Of a stretch of DNA of 64,000 nucleotides, positions 40,951 through 48,894 are shown one piece after another. Origin of the DNA: DATKHR01 sp035939575 (GTDB lineage: Bacteria; Acidobacteriota; Vicinamibacteria; Vicinamibacterales; CAVVIG01). Position numbers and translations under genes: made by a program. Within the stretch, counting starts at the first letter, position 1, and every line of letters starts with the position of its first letter. The notes beneath the pieces are model-generated. The model ran no database searches. It was not told where the DNA came from and saw only the letters and a program-made list of their open reading frames with translations. The DNA lies in contig DASZFS010000389.1 of assembly GCA_035939575.1 (NCBI GenBank), forward strand, positions 1 to 64,000. Reading direction: 5' to 3'.

Positions 40951-43446
40951 TTGCGAGGTGTGATGGTTGTGACCGTTCAGAGATTTCTCGGGCGGCTTGG
41001 CGTCGCCGTGTTCGTCACCGTCCTGATCGGGGCCGCCGTGATCGCGCTCTGCCAGCCCGTGGCGGCGGCGCAGCCGGACCCGGCGGCGTCGCAGAGCGCG
41101 TCCCGAGAAGTGGCCGGGGGCGAAGCCAACCTGGTGCTGCCGGACCTGGCGACGGTCGACTTTCACGGCGTCAACGGCCGGACGTTGCTGATGGCCGGCC
41201 TCGTCGTCTGCGCGCTCGGCCTCCTGTTCGGCCTGCTGACGTTCACGGAGCTCCGCAAGCTTCAGGTGCACCCGTCGATGCGCGAAGTCTCGGAGCTGAT
41301 CTACGAGACGTGCAAGACCTATCTGATCACGCAGGGCAAGTTCATCCTGATCCTCGAAATCTTCATCGGGGTCATCATGATCTTCTACTTCGGGGTGCTG
41401 GAGCACAACGACGCGCTGCGGGTCGCCATCATCCTGATCTTCAGCCTGATCGGGATCGCCGGCAGCTACGGCGTGGCGTGGTTCGGCATTCGCGTGAACA
41501 CGTTCGCGAACTCGCGGGCGGCGTTCGCCAGCCTGCGCGGGAAGCCGTTCCCGATCTACGCGATTCCGCTGCGCGCCGGCATGAGCATCGGGATGCTGCT
41601 CATCAGCGTCGAGCTGTTCCTGATGCTGTGCATCCTGTTGTTCATCCCCGGGACGCTTGCGGGGCCGTGCTTCATCGGCTTTGCCATCGGCGAGTCGCTC
41701 GGCGCGGCCGCGCTGCGGATCGCCGGGGGCATCTTCACGAAGATCGCCGACATCGGGTCCGATCTCATGAAGATCGTCTTCAACATCAAGGAAGACGATG
41801 CGCGGAACCCGGGCGTGATTGCGGACTGCACGGGCGACAACGCGGGCGACTCGGTCGGTCCCAGCGCGGACGGCTTCGAGACGTACGGCGTCACCGGTGT
41901 CGCGCTCATTTCCTTCATCCTGCTCGCCGTCACCGACGCGCGCATCCAGGTCGAGCTGCTCGTGTGGATCTTCGTGATGCGCGTCATGATGATCGTCTCG
42001 AGCGCGTTGTCGTATTTCGTGAACGAGGCAATCGCGAAGGGACGGTACGGCACCGTCGACAAAATGAACTTTGAGGCGCCGCTCACATCGCTCGTGTGGC
42101 TGACCTCGATCGTGTCGGTTGTCTTGACGTATGTCGTCTCCTACCTTCTGATCGCGGAGCTTGGAGACGGCACGCTCTGGTGGAAGCTGTCGACCGTCAT
42201 CACGTGCGGCACGCTTGCCGGGGCGATCATCCCCGAGCTCGTCAAGGTATTCACGTCCACCGAGTCGGCCCACGTTCGCGAAGTCGTGACCTCTTCGCGG
42301 GAGGGCGGTGCATCGCTGAACATCCTCTCGGGGTTCGTCGCGGGCAACTTCAGCGCCTACTGGCTCGGGCTGAGCATCGTCACGCTGATGGGGATCGCGT
42401 ACTACGTCAGCCTGTTCGGGCTCGGCGCGCTGATGCAGGCGCCGGCCGTCTTCGCGTTCGGCCTGGTCGCGTTCGGGTTCCTCGGCATGGGGCCGGTCAC
42501 GATCGCCGTGGACTCGTACGGCCCGGTGACCGACAACGCGCAGTCGGTCTTCGAGCTGTCGATGATCGAGGCCATCCCTGGCATCAAAGAACAGCTGAAG
42601 CGCGAGTACGGCTTCGACGTGCGCTTCGAACACGCAAAGGACCTGCTGGAAGAGAACGACGGGGCGGGCAACACCTTCAAGGCCACGGCGAAGCCGGTGC
42701 TCATCGGCACGGCGGTCGTCGGGGCGACGACGATGATCTTCTCGATCATTTTCGTGCTGACGCTCGGGTTGACGCGGAACCTCGAGAAGCTCTCGCTCCT
42801 GCACCCGCCCTTTTTCCTGGGCCTGGTGAGCGGCGGGGCGGTGATCTACTGGTTCACGGGCGCCTCGGCGCAGGCGGTCACGACGGGGGCGTACCGGGCG
42901 GTGGAGTTCATCAAGGCGAACATCAAGCTCGACGGCGTCGAGAAGGCGTCGGTCGAGGACAGCAAGAAGGTCGTGGAGATCTGCACCAGGTACGCGCAGC
43001 GGGGGATGTTCAACATCTTCCTCACGGTCTTTTTCTCGACGCTGGCGTTTGCTTTCCTCGAGCCCTACTTCTTCATCGGCTACCTCATCTCGATCGCGCT
43101 CTTCGGCCTCTACCAGGCGATTTTCATGGCCAATGCCGGCGGGGCGTGGGACAACGCCAAAAAGATCGTCGAGGTCGAACTTAAGGCGAAAGGCACTCCG
43201 CTGCATGCGGCAACGGTGGTGGGCGACACCGTAGGGGACCCATTCAAGGACACCTCATCGGTCGCCATGAACCCGATCATCAAGTTCACGACGCTGTTCG
43301 GGCTCCTCGCGGTGTCGCTGGCTGTGCGGCTGACGGCTGACCAGGGGCCGTTGCTCAGCCACGGACTGGCCGCGGTCTTCTTCGTTCTCTCGATGGTCTT
43401 CGTCTTGCGGTCGTTCTATGGGATGCGCATCGGGTCCGGCGCGTAG
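40951..43446 (+). CDS. hppA: Membrane-bound ion-translocating pyrophosphatase (divergent)
   Basis: The 831-residue polytopic protein has the pyrophosphatase signatures in divergent form. EDDARNPGVIADCTGDNAGDSVGPSADGFETYG replaces the usual DDPRNPA-IADNVGDNVGD-AGM-ADLFESY. The C-terminal GGAWDNAKKIVE...HAATVVGDTVGDPFKDTSSVAMN is near canonical. GNTFKATAKP has Lys at the position that is Lys in K+-independent and Ala in K+-dependent enzymes, suggesting K+ independence. It would couple PPi hydrolysis to H+ or Na+ export. An N-terminal hydrophobic leader plus QPDPAASQSASRE linker precedes the first conserved helix. It starts 9 bp after the DUF502 gene. Confidence 0.88.
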   Translation: MRGVMVVTVQRFLGRLGVAVFVTVLIGAAVIALCQPVAAAQPDPAASQSASREVAGGEANLVLPDLATVDFHGVNGRTLLMAGLVVCALGLLFGLLTFTELRKLQVHPSMREVSELIYETCKTYLITQGKFILILEIFIGVIMIFYFGVLEHNDALRVAIILIFSLIGIAGSYGVAWFGIRVNTFANSRAAFASLRGKPFPIYAIPLRAGMSIGMLLISVELFLMLCILLFIPGTLAGPCFIGFAIGESLGAAALRIAGGIFTKIADIGSDLMKIVFNIKEDDARNPGVIADCTGDNAGDSVGPSADGFETYGVTGVALISFILLAVTDARIQVELLVWIFVMRVMMIVSSALSYFVNEAIAKGRYGTVDKMNFEAPLTSLVWLTSIVSVVLTYVVSYLLIAELGDGTLWWKLSTVITCGTLAGAIIPELVKVFTSTESAHVREVVTSSREGGASLNILSGFVAGNFSAYWLGLSIVTLMGIAYYVSLFGLGALMQAPAVFAFGLVAFGFLGMGPVTIAVDSYGPVTDNAQSVFELSMIEAIPGIKEQLKREYGFDVRFEHAKDLLEENDGAGNTFKATAKPVLIGTAVVGATTMIFSIIFVLTLGLTRNLEKLSLLHPPFFLGLVSGGAVIYWFTGASAQAVTTGAYRAVEFIKANIKLDGVEKASVEDSKKVVEICTRYAQRGMFNIFLTVFFSTLAFAFLEPYFFIGYLISIALFGLYQAIFMANAGGAWDNAKKIVEVELKAKGTPLHAATVVGDTVGDPFKDTSSVAMNPIIKFTTLFGLLAVSLAVRLTADQGPLLSHGLAAVFFVLSMVFVLRSFYGMRIGSGA

Positions 43447-43539
43447 GGGGCGTGTACGACTTTTTACAAACTTCGGGGCCGAAGCACGAGAAACTTCTGG
43501 CCGATCGGAGATTTTCGGTGTCTAAGTTGATGAGTCTCG

Positions 43540-43569
43540 TTGACTCTCAGTTTTTCGACTGACTATAAT
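43540..43569 (+). promoter_or_regulatory. Sigma70-type promoter of the tonB-exbBD operon
   Basis: TTGACT (43540-43545), an 18-bp spacer and a perfect TATAAT (43564-43569) lie about 115 bp before the tonB start. The rest of the 243-bp spacer is leader with no other clear element. Confidence 0.65.
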
Positions 43570-43689
43570 CGGCGCCCTTGCCCTTGCGGGCTCGCCGCTC
43601 TCTTGTAAGACCCGGTCGTCGCCCATCGGGGGCTTTGCTCGCCGTTCTGCTTGTGGTTCGTAGTTGCAGTAGAGGAGGAGGAGTCATCC

Positions 43690-44418
43690 GTGCCACGTGA
43701 CATGTTCGGCGACGTCGTCGAGCCGTCAATCAAGGTGGGCAGCAAGAAGTGGTACACGGTTCCCGTGTCCATCCTGCTGCACACGGTGTTGCTCGCGGCC
43801 ATCGTCATCATTCCGCTCATGGCGGCCGACGTGCTCCCTACGCCGCCCTCGATGATGGCGTTCGTTGCGGCGCCCCCGCCGCCGCCCCCTCCGCCTCCGC
43901 CGCCCCCGCCGCCTGCTGCGGCCGTGGCGCCGAAGCCGCCGCCGGACGTGAACCCCGCGGCGGCCCCCGTCGAGGCTCCGCGCGAGATCAAGCCTGAGAC
44001 GGGCATCGAGAGCGCTGTGAAAGGCCCCATCGGCGGCGTCGAAGGCGGCGTGGTCGGTGGCGTGACCGGCGGGATCGTCGGCGGTCTGGCCGACGCACCG
44101 CCACCACCACCGCCACCTCCTCCGCCCGCCGCGCCGGTTCGCGTGGGCGGCGCCATCAAGACCCCGACCAAGGTGCGCGACGTCAAGCCGGTGTATCCGG
44201 CGATCGCGCAGTCGGCGCGCGTCCAGGGCGTCGTCATCATCGAAGCGACGATCGGCCCGACGGGCGCGGTGCAGGACGCCAAAGTGCTCCGGTCGATCCC
44301 GCTGCTGGACGCGGCCGCGCTCGACGCGGTTCGACAGTGGCAGTTCACGCCGACGACGCTGAACGGCGTGCCGGTGCCGGTCATCATGACGGTGACGGTC
44401 AACTTCACGCTGCAGTAG
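43690..44418 (+). CDS. tonB: TonB-family energy transducer
   Basis: The 242-residue protein (GTG 43690, preceded by AGGAGGAGGAG at ideal spacing) has a cytoplasmic start and a membrane helix with the His of TonB proteins (SILLHTVLLAAIVIIPLMAA). Two proline-rich stretches follow (14 prolines in a row near residue 60, another near 140) and a Gly-rich linker. The C-terminal TonB domain is KVRDVKPVYPAIAQSARVQGVVIIEATIGPTGAVQDAKVLRSIPLLDAAALDAVRQWQFTP. It transmits proton-motive energy from ExbBD to outer-membrane receptors, such as the two Oar-type receptors encoded downstream. Confidence 0.93.
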   Translation: MPRDMFGDVVEPSIKVGSKKWYTVPVSILLHTVLLAAIVIIPLMAADVLPTPPSMMAFVAAPPPPPPPPPPPPPPAAAVAPKPPPDVNPAAAPVEAPREIKPETGIESAVKGPIGGVEGGVVGGVTGGIVGGLADAPPPPPPPPPPAAPVRVGGAIKTPTKVRDVKPVYPAIAQSARVQGVVIIEATIGPTGAVQDAKVLRSIPLLDAAALDAVRQWQFTPTTLNGVPVPVIMTVTVNFTLQ

Positions 44419-44427
44419 CCGGTGGCG

Positions 44428-44465
44428 CCAATAACCAGATAACGAGATAACCCGATAACCAGATT
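44428..44465. repeat. ataaccagata microrepeat spacer
   Basis: Imperfect repeats of a 9-bp ataaccaga/ataacgaga motif follow the tonB stop. The 16-mer ccaataaccagataac (44428-44443) occurs exactly, in inverse orientation, at 61247-61262. Confidence 0.75.
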
Positions 44466-44498
44466 CGAGCTTTTTTCAGTAAGCCAGGAGGATGAGCC

Positions 44499-45170
44499 GT
44501 GGATATGATGGCGATGTATCAGTCGATGGGCTATGTGGCCAAGGCAGTGGCCGTTGTGCTGCTCATCATGTCGATGTGGTCGCTCGGCGTGGGCATCGAG
44601 CGGTTTTTCACGTATCAACAGGCGCGTAACCAGTCGAAGGTCTATGCTCCGCAGGTGGCCAAGCACCTCAAGGAAGGCCGCCTGAAGGACGCGATTGCGC
44701 TGTCCACGTCAAAGAACTACCGGTACAGCCATCTCGCGAAGGTGGTGTTGGCGGGGCTGCAGGAATACCAGTTCCAGCAGGAAAGCGGCGGCAACATGAA
44801 CCGCGAGGACCTGATGGACACCGTGCGCCGCTCCATTCAGCGCGCATCGGCCCTGACGGCATCCGACCTCAAGAAGGGCGTCGCGGCTCTCGCGACCATC
44901 GGATCGACGGCCCCGTTCGTCGGGCTGCTCGGCACGGTCGTCGGCGTCATCAACGCATTCCAGGGCATCGGCGCGAGCGGCTCGGCCGGCATCGGCGCCG
45001 TCTCGGTTGGTATCTCGGAGGCGCTCGTGGAGACCGCGCTCGGGCTGGTCGTCGCGATTCCGGCCGTCTGGATCTACAACTACCTGACGGCGCGCATCGA
45101 GTACTTCAACGTGGAGATGGACAACTCCTCGTCCGAGCTCGTTGACTACTTCATCAAGAAGACCGCGTAG
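44499..45170 (+). CDS. exbB: ExbB/TolQ/MotA-family proton channel
   Basis: The 223-residue protein has three membrane helices (AKAVAVVLLIMSMWSLGVGIERFF; GVAALATIGSTAPFVGLLGTVVGVINAF; VGISEALVETALGLVVAIPAVWIYNYL), with the ExbB/TolQ motif TIGSTAPFVGLLGTVVGVINAFQGI. The start is GTG 44499 behind AGGAGG. It forms the proton channel with ExbD. Confidence 0.94.
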   Translation: MDMMAMYQSMGYVAKAVAVVLLIMSMWSLGVGIERFFTYQQARNQSKVYAPQVAKHLKEGRLKDAIALSTSKNYRYSHLAKVVLAGLQEYQFQQESGGNMNREDLMDTVRRSIQRASALTASDLKKGVAALATIGSTAPFVGLLGTVVGVINAFQGIGASGSAGIGAVSVGISEALVETALGLVVAIPAVWIYNYLTARIEYFNVEMDNSSSELVDYFIKKTA

Positions 45171-45208
45171 CAATGAGCATTGAGGATGATCACTGAGGAG
45201 AATTCGTT

Positions 45209-45649
45209 ATGGCAATGGATCTTGGCGGCGCCAAGGGCGGGATCAAATCCGACATCAACGTCACCCCGCTCGTCGACGTCATGCTGGTGCTCCTCATCAT
45301 CATGATGCTCGTTGCGCCGATGTTGCAGCAAGGCGTCGCCTTGCGGCTGCCGACCGCCGCGAACACGTCCGACAAGCCCGAGACGCAGGACCAGACGGTC
45401 CTGTCGATCAGCAAGGACAAGTCGTTTTACCTGAACGCGAAGCCCGTCACAGAGGGGGAGATGGCTACCCGCCTGAACGAGCTCCTCGAGAACAAGAAAG
45501 AGAAGGTCGTCCTCATCAAGGCGGATGAGGAGGTGGAGTACGGCGCGGTCATGGCCGCGATGGACCAGCTCCGCAACGCCGGGATCGAGGACATCGGTCT
45601 CATCACCGAACGGAAGAAGGGCGCCGAGGGCGCGGCGGGAGGCAAGTAA
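45209..45649 (+). CDS. exbD: ExbD/TolR-family protein (copy 1)
   Basis: The 146-residue protein has one N-terminal helix with the proton-carrying Asp in INVTPLVDVMLVLLIIMMLV and a periplasmic domain (VLSISKDKSFYLNAKPVTEGEMATRL...VVLIKADEEVEYGAVMAAMDQLRNAGIEDIGLITE). The TAA and the next ATG overlap by one base. Confidence 0.94.
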   Translation: MAMDLGGAKGGIKSDINVTPLVDVMLVLLIIMMLVAPMLQQGVALRLPTAANTSDKPETQDQTVLSISKDKSFYLNAKPVTEGEMATRLNELLENKKEKVVLIKADEEVEYGAVMAAMDQLRNAGIEDIGLITERKKGAEGAAGGK

Positions 45650-46122
45650 TGGCTCACGCACACCATCATCTCGGCGCGGACAAGGTCGTCAAAGGCGAGG
45701 TGCTGCACGCCAGCGCCGACATGAACGTCACGCCGCTCATCGACGTGCTGCTCGTGCTGCTCGTCATCTTCATGGCGGCGCTCCCGCTCACGCAGAAGGG
45801 CGTCGACATCAACCTGCCCGCCGAGAGCAAGAAGACCACGGACGTGACGCCGGACATCAGCCAGATCGTGGTTGACTACTCGGCCGAGAAGAAGATCTCG
45901 GTCAACAAGCAGGACGTCACCGTCGCGGAGCTCGAGACCCGCCTGCGCAACATTTTCGATCAGCGCAAGGACAAGACGATGTTAATCATCGGAGCGGGCT
46001 CGCTCCGCTACAAGGACATCATCGAGGTCATCGATGCCGCGAAAGGCGCGGGCGTCGAGAAGGTCGGCATCGTCACCGAGGGCATGCGGAAGGCCGGCGG
46101 CGCGTCGACGGGGGGGAATTAG
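45649..46122 (+). CDS. exbD: ExbD/TolR-family protein (copy 2)
   Basis: The 157-residue ExbD has a short His-rich N-terminus (AHAHHHLGADK), the helix MNVTPLIDVLLVLLVIFMAALPLTQKGVDINLP and a periplasmic domain ending VEKVGIVTEGMRKAGGAS. It is closer to copy 3 than to copy 1 (shared RKAGGA end). Two different ExbDs beside one ExbB is common in Oar-rich bacteria and may form a heteromeric stator. Confidence 0.93.
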   Translation: MAHAHHHLGADKVVKGEVLHASADMNVTPLIDVLLVLLVIFMAALPLTQKGVDINLPAESKKTTDVTPDISQIVVDYSAEKKISVNKQDVTVAELETRLRNIFDQRKDKTMLIIGAGSLRYKDIIEVIDAAKGAGVEKVGIVTEGMRKAGGASTGGN

Positions 46123-46161
46123 AAGCGAGTCTCACAACTCACGACTGACAGGGACATCAAG

Positions 46162-46195
46162 CGGCCGCTTCCTTACGGGGAGCGGCCGTTTTTCT
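46162..46195 (+). terminator. Intrinsic terminator between exbD copies 2 and 3
   Basis: An 8-bp perfect stem cggccgct/agcggccg (46162-46169 and 46181-46188) with an 11-nt loop is followed by tttttcttttt. It would end the tonB-exbB-exbD-exbD transcript or attenuate expression of the third exbD. Confidence 0.8.
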
Positions 46196-46228
46196 TTTTG
46201 GCGGGGTCTAACCGGACGGAGGTGACCG

Positions 46229-46660
46229 ATGTCACGCGCCCGCCCGGAGATCAACGCCATCAGCGTCATGAACGTCACGCCCCTCATCGACATCCTGCTC
46301 GTCCTGCTCGTCATCTTCATGGCCGCGCTGCCGCTGACCCAGAAGGGGATCGACGCGCAGGTGCCTGCCGAGACTCGGCCCCCGGGCCAGGTGGCTCCCG
46401 ACCAGATCGTCCTGGAGTACGCCGCTGATGGAGGTATCTCGATCAACCGTGAGGCTGTCACGCTGATCGGTCTCGAGGATCGACTGCGGGACATCTATGC
46501 GGGGCGTCACGACAAGACGATGTTCATCTCTGGCGCTCGGACGCTGCGGTACCAGTCGATCATCGATGTCCTGGACGCGGCCAAGGGCGCGGGCGTGGAT
46601 CGCGTCGGGATCATTACCGAGGGCATGCGGAAGGCCGGCGGCGCGGCGGGGGGTAAATAG
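46229..46660 (+). CDS. exbD: ExbD/TolR-family protein (copy 3)
   Basis: The 143-residue ExbD has INAISVMNVTPLIDILLVLLVIFMAALPLTQKGIDAQVP and periplasmic YRSIIDVLDAAKGAGVDRVGIITEGMRKAGGAAGGK-like features, plainly a duplicate of copy 2. It lies after an intrinsic terminator, so it may be expressed separately or at lower level. Its TAG stop is the first base triplet of a tagaagttagaactt microrepeat. Confidence 0.92.
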   Translation: MSRARPEINAISVMNVTPLIDILLVLLVIFMAALPLTQKGIDAQVPAETRPPGQVAPDQIVLEYAADGGISINREAVTLIGLEDRLRDIYAGRHDKTMFISGARTLRYQSIIDVLDAAKGAGVDRVGIITEGMRKAGGAAGGK

Positions 46661-46725
46661 AAGTTAGAACTTTGCCGCGGAGTTGCTCGGGAACTTTCCG
46701 GACCCTCCCCGGTAATACTCATTGA

Positions 46726-47310
46726 GTGGACGATGTCCGGCTGCTGGAGCGGATGCGGCGAGGCGACGAACGCGCCTTCGCCGATCTGTTCGCCCGCCAC
46801 CGACCCGCGGTCTATCGCTACGCGGTTCATATGTGCGGACCTGACGGCGCTGACGACATCGTCCAGGAGGTGTTTCTGGCGCTCCTGCAGCAGCTCGATC
46901 GATACGACGGGTCCCGGGCCCCTCTCCTGAGCTATCTGCTGGGGATCGCCCGCCGCCAGGCGCTGAAGCGGATGGCGGGGCCGCGGCTCGACCGGTGGCC
47001 TGACGTGGACTCCGATGCCGCGGCGGTGTCGGACACGGATTCTGACGCGGCGACGGCCGCAGCCGGGAACCCATTCGACGCCCTGAGTCAAACCGAGATC
47101 ATCGAGCGTGTCCGGCTGGCCATCTCGAGGCTGTCGCCTGCCCATCGCGAGGCCGTCGTGCTGTGCGAGCTGAACGAGCTGGACTACGCGTCGGCCGCCG
47201 TAGTCATGCACTGCCCGATCGGGACCGTTCGCTCGCGGCTCCATCGGGCACGCGCGCAGCTTGCCGCGCAGCTCGAGGACATGCGCACTGGAGCGCTCGT
47301 CAGTGGCTAA
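46726..47310 (+). CDS. ECF-type RNA polymerase sigma factor
   Basis: The 194-residue protein has sigma region 2 (LLERMRRGDERAFADLFARHRPAVYRYAVHMCG...ADDIVQEVFLALLQQLDRYDGSRAPLLSYLLGIARRQALK), a Ser/Asp/Ala-rich linker, and region 4 (AISRLSPAHREAVVLCELNELDYASAAVVMHCPIGTVRSRLHRARAQL). It directs RNA polymerase to an unknown regulon. The GTG 46726 start fits the family length. It is followed by a membrane protein and a secreted protein, a typical sigma/anti-sigma/target layout. Confidence 0.9.
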   Translation: MDDVRLLERMRRGDERAFADLFARHRPAVYRYAVHMCGPDGADDIVQEVFLALLQQLDRYDGSRAPLLSYLLGIARRQALKRMAGPRLDRWPDVDSDAAAVSDTDSDAATAAAGNPFDALSQTEIIERVRLAISRLSPAHREAVVLCELNELDYASAAVVMHCPIGTVRSRLHRARAQLAAQLEDMRTGALVSG

Positions 47311-47830
47311 TGGCGGCATGACCAATGGCTCCGGGGAATTGACGTCGGCGCTGCGGGCGGTCGCGCGGGACGATGCGGCGAGGGTGGCGCGGGTTGCGCC
47401 GGAGATGGACGCGCGCCTGCTTGCGGAGTTCCGTGTGCGGTATCCCGACCGAAGCCGATCGCGCGGCGGCCGGTGGTTCGGGCTTGCGATGGCGGCGACG
47501 CTCGTCTCGGCCATTGCGGTGCCCATGTGGATCGCCTCGCGGGGCGCGGGGCGTTGGTTCCCGGAAGGCCAGGGGTCGCTGGGGGCCGGGGGGAGCGGCG
47601 AGGTATCGACCGCGTTTCTCCCGCTTCCCTACAGCGGAGTCCCGATGAGCGACGGACAAGTGGTGCGGATCGAGGTGCCGCGCGCGGCGCTCGCGACGTT
47701 CGGGCTCCTGCCCGTGGACAGCGTCAGCACGGAGATTACGGGGACGGTGCTGGCAGATGTGATTGTCGGCGAGGACGGCCTTGCGCGCGCCGTCCGTTTC
47801 GTCCGGGCACCAACCGCGCGCACGGAGTGA
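47306..47830 (+). CDS. Single-pass membrane protein, possible anti-sigma factor
   Basis: The protein (174 residues from GTG 47306; ATG 47318 is the alternative) has a cytoplasmic N-terminus (LTSALRAVARDDAARVARVAPEMDARLLAEFRVRY), one membrane helix (WFGLAMAATLVSAIAVPMWIA) and a ~110-residue extracytoplasmic domain. The N-terminal part lacks the His-x3-Cys-x2-Cys of ZAS anti-sigma factors. It overlaps the sigma gene's 3' end, so coupling makes an anti-sigma role plausible; sequence alone does not prove it. The C-terminal domain (IEVPRAALATFGLLP...VLADVIVGEDGLARAVRFVR) resembles TonB-C-like secretin fragments only faintly. Confidence 0.65.
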   Translation, partial: ANGGMTNGSGELTSALRAVARDDAARVARVAPEMDARLLAEFRVRYPDRSRSRGGRWFGLAMAATLVSAIAVPMWIASRGAGRWFPEGQGSLGAGGSGEVSTAFLPLPYSGVPMSDGQVVRIEVPRAALATFGLLPVDSVSTEITGTVLADVIVGEDGLARAVRFVRAPTARTE

Positions 47831-47836
47831 TCAGAC

Positions 47837-48826
47837 ATGAGAGAACGTGTCAACGCAGGTTTCCTCGGCACCGTGTTGGTCGCAGCGTCCGTGGCCGCCG
47901 GCGCCCAGACCGCGACCGAGCCCGGAAGGGTATTCGTCCAGGCCGAGTCTGGGGGGAGCGTCCAGGTCCAGCCTGAGGTCAGCGTGCAGGCCCAGCCTGG
48001 CGTCGTCGTGAAGCCCTTCGTCTATGCTGTCGATGCAACACTCGACTACGTGAGCGGTGAGCGTCTGAATGGCCCCGTCGTGCGCGGCGCCCCGTATTCC
48101 GGGGAGGGGCTCACGACCGTGACGCAGACGCTTTCCGACGGCACGCACATCGAGCGGGTGACGACGGCGAGACTGTATCGCGACAGCGAGGGACGGACGC
48201 GACGCGAGCAGACGCTCCTGGGACTGGGCGACCTCAGTCCCTCCGGAGAGGCGCCGACGAGCATTACGATCATGGATCCGGTGGCGGGCGTCAGCTACGT
48301 CCTGGAGCCGAATTCCCGCAAGGCGCGGCGCCTGCCCAATGTGTCCAACGTGTACGCGGGAGCGCGCCGGCAGCAGCCTTCAACACCTCCCCCGGCCCCG
48401 GGGACAGGATCAGTCGTCGTGCTGGGAAAGCTCGCGCCGCCTCCCCCGCCGCTGCCTCCTCCGCCCCCGACGGGCGAGTCGCTGGGCACGGCGAAAATGG
48501 AAGGTCTCGATGTCGTCGGTCAGCGGATGACCGCGAAGATCGAGGTCGGCCGCATCGGCAACGACCGTCCGATCGACGTCGTCGACGAACGATGGGAATC
48601 GCCGGCCCTGAAGGTGCTCGTGATGTCGCGGCACCATGATCCGCGGACGGGCGACGTCGAATACCGGTTGACCAACATCAACCGCGCCGAACCGTCACAC
48701 GATCTCTTCGTCGTGCCGTCGGACTACACCGTTGTCGACGCGCGCGACGACGAGAACAGCCTGTTTGTTACGAAGAAAATGTTGCGCGATCCCAACGGCG
48801 CGGTGATCAAGAAACCGCAGGACTAA
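47837..48826 (+). CDS. Secreted protein of unknown function
   Basis: The 329-residue protein has a signal peptide (RVNAGFLGTVLVAASVAAGAQ) and a VQVQPEVSVQAQP repeat. A domain follows with SDGTHIERVTTARLYRDSEGRTRREQTL and ITIMDPVAGVSYVLEP, a pattern I associate with a large acidobacterial family of uncharacterised secreted proteins. A Pro-rich linker comes next and then a second similar half (KIEVGRIGNDRPIDVVDERWESPALKVLVMSRHHDPRTGDVEYRLTNI). It starts 6 bp after the membrane protein and probably belongs to the sigma-factor operon. No catalytic residues were identified. Confidence 0.75.
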   Translation: MRERVNAGFLGTVLVAASVAAGAQTATEPGRVFVQAESGGSVQVQPEVSVQAQPGVVVKPFVYAVDATLDYVSGERLNGPVVRGAPYSGEGLTTVTQTLSDGTHIERVTTARLYRDSEGRTRREQTLLGLGDLSPSGEAPTSITIMDPVAGVSYVLEPNSRKARRLPNVSNVYAGARRQQPSTPPPAPGTGSVVVLGKLAPPPPPLPPPPPTGESLGTAKMEGLDVVGQRMTAKIEVGRIGNDRPIDVVDERWESPALKVLVMSRHHDPRTGDVEYRLTNINRAEPSHDLFVVPSDYTVVDARDDENSLFVTKKMLRDPNGAVIKKPQD

Positions 48827-48834
48827 CTGAAGAA

Positions 48835-48880
48835 AGTCGGGATTCGGGATTCGGGGGAGCCCAAATCCCGAATCCCGACT
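48835..48880. terminator. 17-bp inverted repeat between convergent genes
   Basis: agtcgggattcgggatt (48835-48851) and aatcccgaatcccgact (48864-48880) pair perfectly around a 12-nt loop. It lies between convergent genes ending at 48826 (+) and 48895 (-), so a bidirectional terminator is likely, though T-tracts are short. The arms themselves are made of gggattc microrepeats. Confidence 0.6.
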
Positions 48881-48894
48881 CACGTCGAGTCTTT

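Noticed and set aside
40936..43206. 756-codon minus-strand open frame over the pyrophosphatase
   Set aside because: It is antisense to hppA with the same charged, low-hydrophobic composition as other antisense frames; no motif or RBS is seen.
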